A stretch of DNA of 64,000 nt from Acanthaster planci. Its lineage: Eukaryota; Echinodermata; Asteroidea; Valvatida; Acanthasteridae. Every line of letters starts with the position of its first letter. The stretch's first letter is position 1. Below the pieces are notes generated by a model that was given only the letters and a program-made list of their open reading frames with translations, did no database searches and was not told the origin of the DNA. Positions 12,501 to 19,438 of the stretch are shown one piece after another. The stretch is from contig NW_019091381.1 in the NCBI RefSeq assembly GCF_001949145.1, forward strand, positions 894,467 through 958,466, written 5' to 3'. A program made the translations under genes and the position numbers.

Positions 12501-12983
12501 TCGGGATCTCTTTGAGATGAAAGTAGTCAACATACGTGATGGCAGACCTGAAGAAAATTCCTACTTCACCATCATCGATGAAAGAGGATCACAAGAGGTA
12601 AGACAAAGTTCTCGGTATTTTGGAAAACGGGCTTTGCAAATGAGAAATCTGTGAATATTCAATCATACATTTCTGACTTAAATTGAACAGGAATTTTTCC
12701 AGTTAAGCACAAATGGTAGTCTTCGAACTGTTGTCTTGTAGTCTTCGTGATATTAAGATTGGTTAATTGCAATTTTTTTTTCCATTTCTAGTACTGTAAC
12801 TGCATAATGCCGTTCAGAATACGGCGGCAAAATGGTAAGACACTCGTGGCTACAACTTCCACACTGGACAAGCCCAAGCAGTATAAACTGACTGTCAAAG
12901 CATCAGTCTACAATGAACAAAATGTCTTCCAGTATGCAACCAGAGATATCATCTTCATATCGGTGTCTGCATATCCTTACTAA
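318..12983 (+). CDS. HMCN1: Hemicentin, 3' portion (21 exons, 5' end outside window)
   Basis: Hemicentins are very large secreted extracellular-matrix proteins of the fibulin family that organise epithelial and basement-membrane junctions. The 21 exons seen here total 3,524 coding nt, about 1,173 residues. In order they encode one I-set Ig domain, six TSP1 repeats, a nidogen G2F beta-barrel domain, eight EGF-like modules (mostly calcium-binding) and a fibulin C-terminal module, ending at TAA 12981-12983. This is the known order of the hemicentin C-terminus, and six TSP1 repeats match vertebrate hemicentin-1. All introns up to exon 12126-12267 are phase 1, so those exons are symmetric; the last two introns are phase 2 and phase 0. 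The N-terminal VWA domain and the long Ig array must lie left of the window. Introns of more than 300 bp hold only the repeats listed separately. Orthology to HMCN1 rather than HMCN2 is not resolvable for an invertebrate; the family call is firm. Confidence 0.95.
588..1831 (+). other. Intron with pyrimidine/TTTGTC-rich low-complexity stretch
   Basis: No exon was found in this 1.2-kb intron. From about 1490 to 1760 it is rich in TTTGT and TCTGTC runs on the + strand, which creates a spurious 124-codon ORF (1457-1831) with a biased Cys/Phe/Val/Ser composition. Confidence 0.6.
1832..2005 (+). CDS. HMCN1: Hemicentin exon: TSP1 repeat 1
   Basis: This 174-nt exon encodes a thrombospondin type 1 repeat. 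The WxxW core reads [16 protein letters not shown], followed by RRTRQC and a C-terminal CILPMCP. The acceptor is TTTTCTTAG, the donor GTAAGT, and both introns are phase 1. Confidence 0.92.
2006..3366 (+). other. Intron between TSP1 repeats 1 and 2
   Basis: A 1.36-kb AT-rich intron. I see no exon, tandem repeat or clear mobile element in it. Confidence 0.5.
3367..3537 (+). CDS. HMCN1: Hemicentin exon: TSP1 repeat 2
   Basis: This 171-nt exon encodes a TSP1 repeat with the core [17 protein letters not shown] and the C-terminal half [15 protein letters not shown]. The acceptor CCCTCAG and donor GTGAGA give phase 1 at both ends. Confidence 0.92.
3736..3833. mobile_element. MITE-like foldback element, copy A
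   Basis: The ends TTAGTGACCATTTGTCAATC and, inverted, TTAGCAACCATTTGTCAATC form 20-bp arms with two mismatches. The element lies in the intron between TSP1 exons 2 and 3. A related copy appears at about 9028-9118. Confidence 0.6.
3933..4103 (+). CDS. HMCN1: Hemicentin exon: TSP1 repeat 3
   Basis: This 171-nt exon encodes a TSP1 repeat with the core [17 protein letters not shown]. Its R(T)RQCNNPPP segment closely resembles the preceding repeat, as expected for an array that grew by duplication. The acceptor is CCTTACAG and the donor GTAAGA. Confidence 0.92.
4236..4492 (+). repeat. 51-bp tandem repeat, five copies
   Basis: Five head-to-tail copies of a 51-52 bp unit, recognisable by AACAGGCAAAATGT and CACATTAGTTGGTGATTC, lie in the intron between TSP1 exons 3 and 4. 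Copies differ mainly by TCTGAATAAA versus TTCGGATTAAA variants. Confidence 0.9.
4609..4773 (+). CDS. HMCN1: Hemicentin exon: TSP1 repeat 4
   Basis: This 165-nt exon is the shortest of the six TSP1 exons. The core is [18 protein letters not shown] and the repeat ends in CNVERCP. The acceptor is GCATTGTAG and the donor GTAAGA, phase 1 at both ends. Confidence 0.92.
4954..5124 (+). CDS. HMCN1: Hemicentin exon: TSP1 repeat 5
   Basis: This 171-nt exon encodes a TSP1 repeat with the core [18 protein letters not shown], followed by RSRSC and CNQEEC. The acceptor is GATATAG and the donor GTAAGT. Confidence 0.92.
5408..5578 (+). CDS. HMCN1: Hemicentin exon: TSP1 repeat 6
   Basis: This 171-nt exon encodes the last TSP1 repeat, with the core [18 protein letters not shown] and a C-terminal CNVPSC. 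The acceptor is CTTCTAG and the donor GTAAGA. Confidence 0.92.
   Translation, partial: GMVTGVLGQHGVHVLRRVGTVRVSENIPVTIQPQLMVACHVLVLGHKSGSVMSHHA
5915..6061 (+). CDS. HMCN1: Hemicentin exon: nidogen G2F domain, part 1
   Basis: This 147-nt exon opens the G2F (nidogen G2 / fibulin-like beta-barrel) domain. The start resembles the vertebrate hemicentin segment with GNIN followed by EFG. The acceptor is GTCTTCAG and the donor GTGAGT, phase 1 at both ends. Confidence 0.9.
6498..6635 (+). CDS. HMCN1: Hemicentin exon: nidogen G2F domain, part 2
   Basis: This 138-nt exon contains [20 protein letters not shown] and FERETEVVF, which match the G2F block PIYWTTAxEIGxAVNGFT of vertebrate hemicentin. The acceptor is TTTGTCAG and the donor GTAACC. 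Confidence 0.92.
6906..7265 (+). CDS. HMCN1: Hemicentin exon: nidogen G2F domain, part 3
   Basis: This 360-nt exon completes the G2F domain. Recognisable blocks are [25 protein letters not shown] and RMPFLVETL, all conserved in hemicentins. The acceptor is GGCATAG and the donor GTTAGA, phase 1 at both ends. A 167-codon ORF on the opposite strand here is a shadow. Confidence 0.93.
7266..7696 (+). other. Intron, nothing recognised
   Basis: A 431-bp intron between the G2F domain and the linker exon. No exon or repeat is visible. Confidence 0.5.
7697..7759 (+). CDS. HMCN1: Hemicentin exon: linker before the EGF modules
   Basis: This 63-nt micro-exon encodes [20 protein letters not shown]. It matches the vertebrate hemicentin linker with SNQCPSGF and GPFC that joins the G2F domain to the first EGF module. 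The acceptor is AATGCAG and the donor GTTGGT, phase 1 at both ends. Confidence 0.88.
8063..8179 (+). CDS. HMCN1: Hemicentin exon: calcium-binding EGF module 1
   Basis: This 117-nt exon begins with the calcium-binding signature DEDEC and contains [12 protein letters not shown], the pattern of a cbEGF module with the Asx/Asn site and the aromatic residue. Phase 1 at both ends. Confidence 0.9.
8421..8555 (+). CDS. HMCN1: Hemicentin exon: EGF module 2
   Basis: This 135-nt exon starts DINEC and carries [10 protein letters not shown]. The aromatic residue usual after PGS is replaced by His, so the hydroxylation/packing site is atypical. Phase 1 at both ends. Confidence 0.9.
8839..8958 (+). CDS. 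HMCN1: Hemicentin exon: calcium-binding EGF module 3
   Basis: This 120-nt exon encodes a textbook cbEGF module starting DVNEC, with [12 protein letters not shown] and a terminal Cys. Phase 1 at both ends. Confidence 0.9.
9028..9118. mobile_element. MITE-like foldback element, copy B
   Basis: Degenerate inverted arms (AATTGTCAACCA against its inverted partner ATTTGTTGACCA) enclose a core with CTGGTAATCTATGCAT, close to CTGGTAACCTATGCTC in copy A. It lies in the intron after EGF module 3. Confidence 0.45.
9367..9498 (+). CDS. HMCN1: Hemicentin exon: calcium-binding EGF module 4
   Basis: This 132-nt exon starts DINEC and contains [10 protein letters not shown]. Phase 1 at both ends, donor GTAAGG. 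Confidence 0.9.
9591..9765. mobile_element. MITE with CAGTTGAACC ends and TA duplication (pogo/Tigger-like)
   Basis: The element starts CAGTTGAACCTTGTTAATAA and ends with the inverse, AACAAGGTTCAACTG, flanked on both sides by TA. CAG ends with a TA target duplication suggest a Tc1/mariner-pogo superfamily deletion derivative. It has no coding capacity. It lies in the intron after EGF module 4. Confidence 0.7.
10089..10220 (+). CDS. HMCN1: Hemicentin exon: calcium-binding EGF module 5
   Basis: This 132-nt exon starts DINEC and contains [16 protein letters not shown], a cbEGF with Gly replacing the usual Ser in the GSY motif. The acceptor is CCCACTAG and the donor GTGAGA. Confidence 0.9.
10270..10443. 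mobile_element. MITE-like foldback element
   Basis: The inverted ends share GTTTTGCCCTTA followed by GACATAT, and an inner inverted pair (CGTCCTCAATCC against GGACTGAGGAC) adds a second stem. It lies in the intron after EGF module 5 and has no ORF. Confidence 0.6.
10763..10975 (+). CDS. HMCN1: Hemicentin exon: EGF module 6 with fibulin-type extension
   Basis: This 213-nt exon starts DINEC and holds [16 protein letters not shown] longer tail follows ([11 protein letters not shown], then [12 protein letters not shown]). The tail resembles the hybrid EGF-like segment that precedes the last modules in fibulins. Phase 1 at both ends. Confidence 0.88.
11260..11394 (+). CDS. HMCN1: Hemicentin exon: calcium-binding EGF module 7
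   Basis: This 135-nt exon starts DVDEC and contains [16 protein letters not shown]. The acceptor is GTTCCTCCAG and the donor GTAAAC. Confidence 0.9.
11453..11632. mobile_element. MITE with ~36-bp inverted ends
   Basis: TTCAATACGGGCGATTCACA at the left is mirrored at the right (inverted TTCAATACGGGCGTTTCACA), continuing through ATAGTG and GCCACCA. Arms of about 36 bp with few mismatches enclose about 105 bp. It lies in the intron after EGF module 7. Confidence 0.75.
12126..12267 (+). CDS. HMCN1: Hemicentin exon: EGF module 8 / start of fibulin C-terminal module
   Basis: This 142-nt exon starts DINEC, contains [10 protein letters not shown] and CPRFYRR, and enters in phase 1 but leaves in phase 2. 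It is the last EGF module and runs into the fibulin-type C-terminal domain. Confidence 0.9.
12393..12597 (+). CDS. HMCN1: Hemicentin exon: fibulin-type C-terminal domain, part 1
   Basis: This 205-nt exon begins [16 protein letters not shown], matching the CIKxC start of the hemicentin/fibulin C-terminal module. It enters in phase 2 and leaves in phase 0 with donor GTAAGA. Confidence 0.9.
12792..12983 (+). CDS. HMCN1: Hemicentin exon: terminal coding exon
   Basis: This terminal exon runs from acceptor TTTCTAG to the TAA stop at 12981-12983 and encodes 63 residues of beta-strand-like sequence ending in SVSAYPY. Vertebrate hemicentin ends with a comparable short aromatic tail. Confidence 0.9.
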   Translation, partial: YCNCIMPFRIRRQNGKTLVATTSTLDKPKQYKLTVKASVYNEQNVFQYATRDIIFISVSAYPY

Positions 12984-15037
12984 GCAATCAAGCTAGGGGG
13001 CACTCTTTGCAACATTCATTCGTCAGCCCTTAGCTGCCAGGTACATGTATGCTTTTCTTTAGATTACGCTGTCATGTAAGGAATCTTGAAAGGTTTTGTC
13101 AGAAAACCTACACAGCATTGGGAAGAAAATCAAAGTTGCCATGAATCAAAGAATTGTCCTTCCTGTATGATGGGATATCTGTCCATTATTATTTACTAAA
13201 TTTGGTACGTATATAAAAAATGTATATAAACACTAGCTAGGCTTGTTATTTGTGCGTGTTCAAAAGCTGCCTTACTGGTAGATCTATCTACAGAACTAAC
13301 AAGTAGACTTTTAAAGAAAGTATTTTGGGTGTCAAAATCTATTTTTATCTCTTTAAAATGTTTTATTTTTAACGGCTGATAATGGGGCAATTTGAAACAC
13401 AGTTTGCTTCTAGCACTGGCATTTAATTACAAGCCCGCTGCTTAGGTAACAAGTATTGTTATTTCTTAAATCTTGATAGCATTGTTATTTTTTGTTGAAA
13501 TCATGTTGGAGATCTTTGGCAACATTCTGTTGGTTTCTTTCAAATTAACTTTGGTGAGTAACCATGCACAGCTGACTAAGATGGCTGAGCTGTCCTGAAA
13601 ATATGAAAGAAAAGTTTATATTCTCGGCCTGGGAAATGTAGGCTGATAATATACAAGGTCAAACCCACTGAAAAAAAAAGTAACTTAGGGCTTATCATGA
13701 CCAAAATGGACATTGTGATATCGTGTCTCGAATCATTTGAAATTCTTTCATCCAATGCAGTAAGTTTTGTGTGGTAATTTTTGTGTGATTTTTGTAAAAT
13801 TGGACACTGAAAACAATAATAGTTCATAAACGGCTCATTTTAGAATTGTTAGTAATCAGAAATATGTATGTCATTATCTTGTTAAAATATCTTGTCTTCA
13901 CTCTGAACTTTATCTTTTAAATTGGATACAAAAATGATATTCCTGGTTGGAATTATTGGAAGTGTTAGCAATGAAATCAAGGAATAGTCAGCTTTAACCT
14001 TCTGTTCTATGTATTAGATAACAAAACCCTTTTATAGATTTGTACATATGTATAATTTGTAATTGCAGACAGTTTAATTTTAAACAGGTTGTTTAAAAGG
14101 CGAACAATCACTAAATTTCGGAAATTGCTCGACTAAAACCTGTTTTCATGAAAAAAAGGCAACATTGCTTTTGAACAGGATTGAGTTGAAGTCTATTTGA
14201 AAGTTGTGTTTGTGTACAAAACAATGGATTTTGTCACAATTTTTTCTTTTTTTCAGGAATTTTCTTGGTTTTCCTGAGTACAGGTCTCAATAGTTTTCCG
14301 TTTTGTATTTGTGCATGCAGATGCCATGTTGTTATTCTCCTGCATATGTCTGATCAAAATAAAATAATCTCTAAAAACAGATAACATACTGTTCACATTG
14401 ATTCTGCAAAAGTGTGGATGGAATGGGTCGGGGAAAAAAAAGGGCTTCAGCATTTTTGGCTTTTGTAGTTTTCAAGCTCCATTTAACTTACCAGTCCAGT
14501 ACAATCCAGTACACCTGTTACTGTGAGTATACTCATAGTCAGCAGTCAATGTGTTAACATGCTTTGTGACAAGAATGTCAAAATTTGACACATCTGAGCA
14601 AAAGATGCAAGAGCAAGGTTTGTCCTGTTGGTGCAGCCAACTGGTACACTAACGTGTGTTGCATCAGCATCAGATTTAACAGCCTTTCTCCTCCTACCTC
14701 CCATGTGGCAATGTAAGTAAATATTTAGGCAGAGCTGATTTGAAATACAGGGTTGGTGGCAGTAACAGGTGGTCGCATTCATGTCTGTCCATCTTGAGAG
14801 GCCCAACAAATTTCATCTAGTCTTTGGAGAAAAGTTACTGTTAATTCAATGGTACTATGTACTGCTATGGGTATACCAAGAATAACTAGTTCTAGAACTA
14901 TAGAAGGCATTCCCCAGTCTGCATGGGTATCATGAGGCTTTTGAATAATTTGAAAGCAATTGTTGACATTTCAATGAGATGGACAGCAGTCTTGAAGTAC
15001 GCTAAAGACTGTACTGGGATCTCATTCATAAGATCAG
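12984..15037 (+). other. Hemicentin 3' UTR and intergenic strip
   Basis: AT-rich sequence after the stop codon, with no supported gene. An AATAAA lies at 14358-14363 and another at 15038-15043. Either could end the transcript, so the 3' UTR is about 1.4 or 2.1 kb. Small ORFs on the opposite strand look like noise. Confidence 0.5.
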
Positions 15038-15043
15038 AATAAA
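15038..15043 (+). terminator. Candidate polyadenylation signal, hemicentin
   Basis: AATAAA on the + strand, about 2.05 kb after the hemicentin stop. A nearer AATAAA sits at 14358-14363, so the choice between them is open. Confidence 0.35.
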
Positions 15044-15045
15044 CA

Positions 15046-15051
15046 TTTATT
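15046..15051 (-). terminator. Candidate polyadenylation signal, C1orf21-like gene
   Basis: TTTATT on the + strand reads AATAAA on the - strand, about 600 nt after the C1orf21-like stop codon. It lies 3 nt from the + strand AATAAA, so the two convergent genes may share this strip. Confidence 0.4.
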
Positions 15052-15653
15052 TACACTCATCTGTAACTTGGTTAAAAATAACTGCAAAAGTCTTGCTGTA
15101 AAAATAACAGGAAAATGTTCAGTGTTGTATATTCCAACTAGATCTTTTGCAGAGACATTTAAGTACAGAACTTGGAGCATTCAATCTGTATCACCTATCA
15201 TCAATTTAGTAACAAAATAAAATTTAAAAAAAGTAAATAAATGGTAGGTGATCCTTTGAAGTCTGAAGAACCGGTTTGAAAAGGTGAAGGAGGGTGTTTA
15301 TCAAGTGCACATTTCAATACACTAAACTCCCTACATGGCAAATCGCTTTAATACATCACAAAGTTGCACAAACCAACAAATCATGGCCTAAGCCCTAAAA
15401 ACAGATTTGTGATACCTGAAATTGTATGAGGTGAAATCACAACCCTCAAATATAAAAAATTATAGTTACAGAACATTCCCCCCAGAAAGTTGAAAGCTGT
15501 GTCAATCAATGACTGACTGCTGTAAAGTATGAACGGCATAACTTTCAACTGCCCAAGGCTCTAGTCCATGTACAAATATACATAATGATTATCTGGTTCC
15601 CTGTTTCTCCGGCATAAACTAAACTAATGACCAACGATCAGGGCAACAGGCCG

Positions 15654-15689
15654 TTACGTCACATCGTCACCTTCTTCAAACTCTCCACC
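15654..15689 (-). CDS. C1orf21: C1orf21-like exon 5 (acidic tail and stop)
   Basis: Twelve codons, ending in a TAA stop, encode GGEFEEGDDVT. The acceptor is ATTCAACAG. The acidic tail ending in Thr parallels the human protein. Confidence 0.88.
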   Translation of the reverse strand, partial: GGEFEEGDDVT

Positions 15690-18600
15690 CTGTTGAATTA
15701 TAACAAGAAAGCTAAGAAATTACACTGTTGTTGCTAAATTTACTCCTATGTTTACATGTACATCGGTTGCAGGACATTTCTCCTAGGTTAACTCCTACAA
15801 TAGGCTACATAGGTAGCTGAAGAACAAGATCATCACATGATATGATCATGTGGTTTGATGTTGCTATGTGATGAGGTCACGTGACATGAGGTGGTGACTG
15901 ATAAAGATCCATATTTTTTCACATCCTTATGTGGTAGCAACAGCTGCTTATTCCCCCAAACCCAACAATTACATTACACTGACGAAGCATTTTGGCCTCG
16001 CTCTCTGAAGAGTGTAAGAAATGCTCACTTTTCCTTCAAATACAACTTTCCAACTCCAAGCTAACATTTTCCTTACCTTCTCAATCTTCTCATCAAGTAA
16101 CCTGAAAAATTCCATCTGGCTCTGCGAGATCACCCTGCAATAAAACAATACAGATATCAAATGACAGTCTCAACTGCCCATAACAAGACAGCAATATCTG
16201 ATCCCTGACACTACTGCATAGAGCAAGTGTTCGTGACTAAATCTCTTTCAGGATCCCATTACGTTGACTATCGAAAGCCTTCTCCTTGGCTGATTTCTCA
16301 AGCCGCAATCTGAACACATTTTTAAACAGATACAGCTTCCATCATTCCAGACAAATCTTCTGAACGGACGAGCTCTTTTTTCCGCTTGGGTTCTGATGAC
16401 ATTCACAATCACAACCTTAGCTGGCAACACTTAAGCATGATGTTTATAGATGTTGTACATAGATATTCTACAAAGAGATCTTTGTCAGTACCACTCAATG
16501 TTCTTGTTATTTATGCTTTTGAAACGATCTTAACAAAAGCACAGATGTGAATACAAATAAAACTTCAGCAACTGCAGATGTAATCCCTGCTACTCTGTTC
16601 AATATTTCCAAGCTGATGATTTTATATTAAAACAAGCTACGTTTCAGTGCTTGATTAGCTGATTGTAATGCACTTATCAGCAAGCTAATTGATTCATTTG
16701 GTCTAACCAGTCTACACTTGGGAACTCAAGCAAGCAAGCCAATCCAGCTTACGAGACTGAACTCCAATTTCCTCACTGGAACCACTTACTTGTTATTGTG
16801 AGCCAATGGTCCGGCCTGAGGTGTCTCTTTCCTCTGTAGTTTTCGCAATCCAAGGTCCTTCTGCAAATTTGTTCATCGAGGAAGAAAAGAACATTAAAAT
16901 TCACACAGATGAAACACTTTGCTGTATTTCATGTGAAATCAAACTGTCAGACAAATGCCATTCCAGACTACATTGACTGATATGAGACTAAATCCCACAA
17001 ACTGAGTCTGAAGGATACTGACAGTTTTTGCTTTCATTTTTCCTATTTTCTTTGCAATGATCGTGATTGTGTGCACTGCAGGGACGTAGTGATGGGGGGG
17101 ATGTGGCACCCCAATAATTAATTCCAGTCAGCAGATAGAGCTTCGGTCAGTAAATAAATCCAAAATTGGTACATAAAGAATACAATTTGGTCAAATGGAT
17201 TATTCAGTAGGAAATCCTACATAGCATTGTGTTTCCAAGTGTTACACTTTCTGAGTTTTTTCTCAAAAAGTGCTTTTATTGAATCAAAAAATGTGGATAA
17301 ATGTCTAAATATCTCCGGAATGCAGTGCACTACAGGGGTCATTCATTAATCAAATTGTAGCTTTTGATGTACTCAATCCAGCAATATCAAAATTGATAAC
17401 CTGAATCTGTCGACTTATTACCCATTTATCTAGAGCCGGTCACATATTTGGTCTTTTATCAGACCTCTCAAACATCTTCTAATCCATAAAGATGGGGTAA
17501 AGTAGAGATGTTACTTTGAAAAAAAATCCTGTTCAACCGTCACGTTTCTGGCCACGAGTGACCTACCTGTTTATTGAATTACATGTACACCACTTTTTTT
17601 CAAACAAATACAAATGAAAGTCACATCGAGGTGGAATTCCTATCCTGAAGACAAGATATTAATATTTTCCTTCAAAAGTCATGCCCTTGACACAACCAAT
17701 CAGGGAATTCCATCTCATTTCATGACATGAGATGAACCTTTCTAAAATGATCAACGACTTCATTCTTCACTTTCAGACAAGAAAATGAACTCCCGGGCCT
17801 TTTTCATATTGCTAAGTCTCCTGAGATGTACCAATACAATGCATGCTTTTGGTTAGCAACGTGAGGATCCCTGAATCAAATGCATTATTTTCAATTGCAT
17901 GGCACAATCAAGTCTATAAATAGCAGTTCCTTTTCAGGAGTTGGACATGAGAACGTGGGAATCTATTGGATTTGAATGAACAAATCAAAGCCAGGAAGAA
18001 AACTGAGATATCTCACACTAAATTGCATTTTTGCACTGCCTTACCTACGACTTTTTAACTGTTTTACTCACCGATAGGCTGATTTCTCGAGATACTTTGG
18101 GATTGATTTCTTCCCCTGCAGCCTTTGCAGCATTATCTTCTGTTTTCTCACCCATCTGACCACCTGTTTGTCCACTGTTCTGACTGCTGTTTGTGTCCCG
18201 GCTCTGTTGAACATTTTCCTTGCCTGCTTTAGTACACTTTGACTCTACTGGGGGGAAAATTCAATGTTTTGATCATGCCAAGAGTTGAATTTTTGCACTG
18301 AATTTCAACTATTTAAGGAAACATGCAATCAAATCAAGCAGTCTCCCAAATAACTGCGCCAAAAATAATAGGATTTTCAGGCAAATGTTTTGAGTTTTAT
18401 GTTCAATCAACATCTTGTCTGCCCGTGAAGCTCACTGAAGTCATCACTGTTCAGTGCTCCAATGAACCAAGTTTTGTACAAGATGGAGAGTTCTTCAAAA
18501 TATATGTCCAGAAACTAAACTAAAATTTAAAAAACTATATGCCTAAAAATGCTACACTTCACTTTGTAAAATTGATGATTTGATGCTTTCTGAAATATCA

Positions 18601-19370
18601 CTTCAATCATGAAAACTGGAACAGCAGTCATACATATCCAGTACATATATAACAAGCAATATTCTGTACCAGGATAATTTAACCTGTCCATGTCTAAGGA
18701 CACACACAAAAAATAGAAATCCATTAACAAGACTGCATTTCCAGATAAAATCCAATGCTGGCATGCAATAGCATTGACTCTGCTTGGAGACAGGACTTAA
18801 TTACAGAAAAGATTCACTTCATTTATGAAGGAATTATTACTCCTGGGAGATCTGACAAAGGAATGATCAAAATTGTTATTACTTTCCCAAGGTTGGTTGC
18901 ATATGAATCCAATTTTCCACATGTGCTTGATTTCCCATATCGAAAAATTGCGACCCTATAATTCTGCAAGTAAACCGAGATTGGAAACATTCAGAAATCA
19001 CAAGAAATTCAGGACACTTGTGAATCTATTGAATTGTTTTCTTTCATTCTTAAATAGCGAATCTACATGTATATGATCCCTTCGATGATATTACTGACTT
19101 GTGACAATATGGCTACATTCTTTGAAATCCCTCTGAGTAAAATGACTACTGGGAATGAACAACATAATGCTTCAATAGTCTGGGGGGGGGCTGCTAAATT
19201 GGAAGAAAATGCAGTCACACACAAGAGGGGGACCTAGCTTGAATTTCTTTCTTCAACTATAAATCTGGCCTACTACCTTGCTTGTAGTTCTTGAGGATAT
19301 CCCCATTGCTTTTGCCTTTGACAGGAGTTGGATGATCCTGTGACACTGTCTTGGTAGCAGAGCAGCCCAT
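15654..19370 (-). CDS. C1orf21: C1orf21-like small acylated protein, complete, five coding exons
   Basis: Joining 19370-19277, 18247-18072, 16860-16790, 16134-16077 and 15689-15654 gives an uninterrupted 144-residue protein; phases agree at all four junctions. It starts MGCSATK, an N-myristoylation sequence with an adjacent cysteine that could be palmitoylated, so membrane attachment is expected. The middle is Ser/Gln/Asn/Lys-rich and probably disordered. Near the C-terminus SQSQMEFFRLLDEKIEKG closely matches the conserved block of human C1orf21 (SQQEFFRMLDEKIEKG), and the end is an acidic tail finishing DDVT (human EEEDIT). Human C1orf21 has 121 residues and poorly known function. The ATG lies 3 nt after a TAA ending another in-frame reading frame (19374-19438), which suggests translation after an upstream ORF. 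Recognition of the family is firm; no biochemical role is claimed. Confidence 0.9.
16077..16134 (-). CDS. C1orf21: C1orf21-like exon 4 (conserved signature)
   Basis: This 58-nt exon carries VISQSQMEFFRLLDEKIEK, the family's best conserved block. The acceptor is TTATTGCAG and the donor GTAAGG. Confidence 0.92.
16790..16860 (-). CDS. C1orf21: C1orf21-like exon 3
   Basis: This 71-nt exon encodes KDLGLRKLQRKETPQ and further residues. The acceptor is AATTTGCAG and the donor GTAAGT; the exon enters in phase 0 and leaves in phase 2. Confidence 0.87.
16861..19276 (-). other. C1orf21-like introns 1 and 2, nothing recognised
   Basis: Apart from exon 2, these two introns (about 1.0 and 1.2 kb), and the shorter ones at 15690-16076 and 16135-16789, show no further exon, tandem repeat or clear mobile element. 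Confidence 0.45.
18072..18247 (-). CDS. C1orf21: C1orf21-like exon 2
   Basis: This 176-nt exon encodes a low-complexity Ser/Asn/Gln/Glu/Lys-rich segment of about 58 residues. The acceptor is TTCCCCCCAG and the donor GTGAGT; the exon enters in phase 1 and leaves in phase 0. Confidence 0.87.
19277..19370 (-). CDS. C1orf21: C1orf21-like exon 1 (start codon, MGC acylation motif)
   Basis: The ATG at 19370-19368 begins MGCSATK, and the exon ends in phase 1 at a GTAGTA donor. The physical exon extends upstream at least to 19438, where an acceptor-like CTCTAGTCAG stands. The stretch 19438-19374 is itself an open frame ending TAA. Confidence 0.88.
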
Positions 19371-19373
19371 GTC

Positions 19374-19438
19374 TTAGACAGCAGCCTTCATAACCTGCTT
19401 GATGTGATCTCGTAGTTCTAGTGGAATCTTCTCATAGC
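19374..19438 (-). CDS. Proposed last coding part of the unrecognised gene, or conserved upstream ORF
   Basis: After the CTCTAGTCAG acceptor, twenty codons encode YEKIPLELRDHIKQVMKAAV and end in TAA at 19376-19374. The next codon is GAC, then the C1orf21-like ATG, all in the same frame and exon. The piece looks coding, so it is either the C-terminus of the upstream gene or a translated upstream ORF. Confidence 0.5.
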
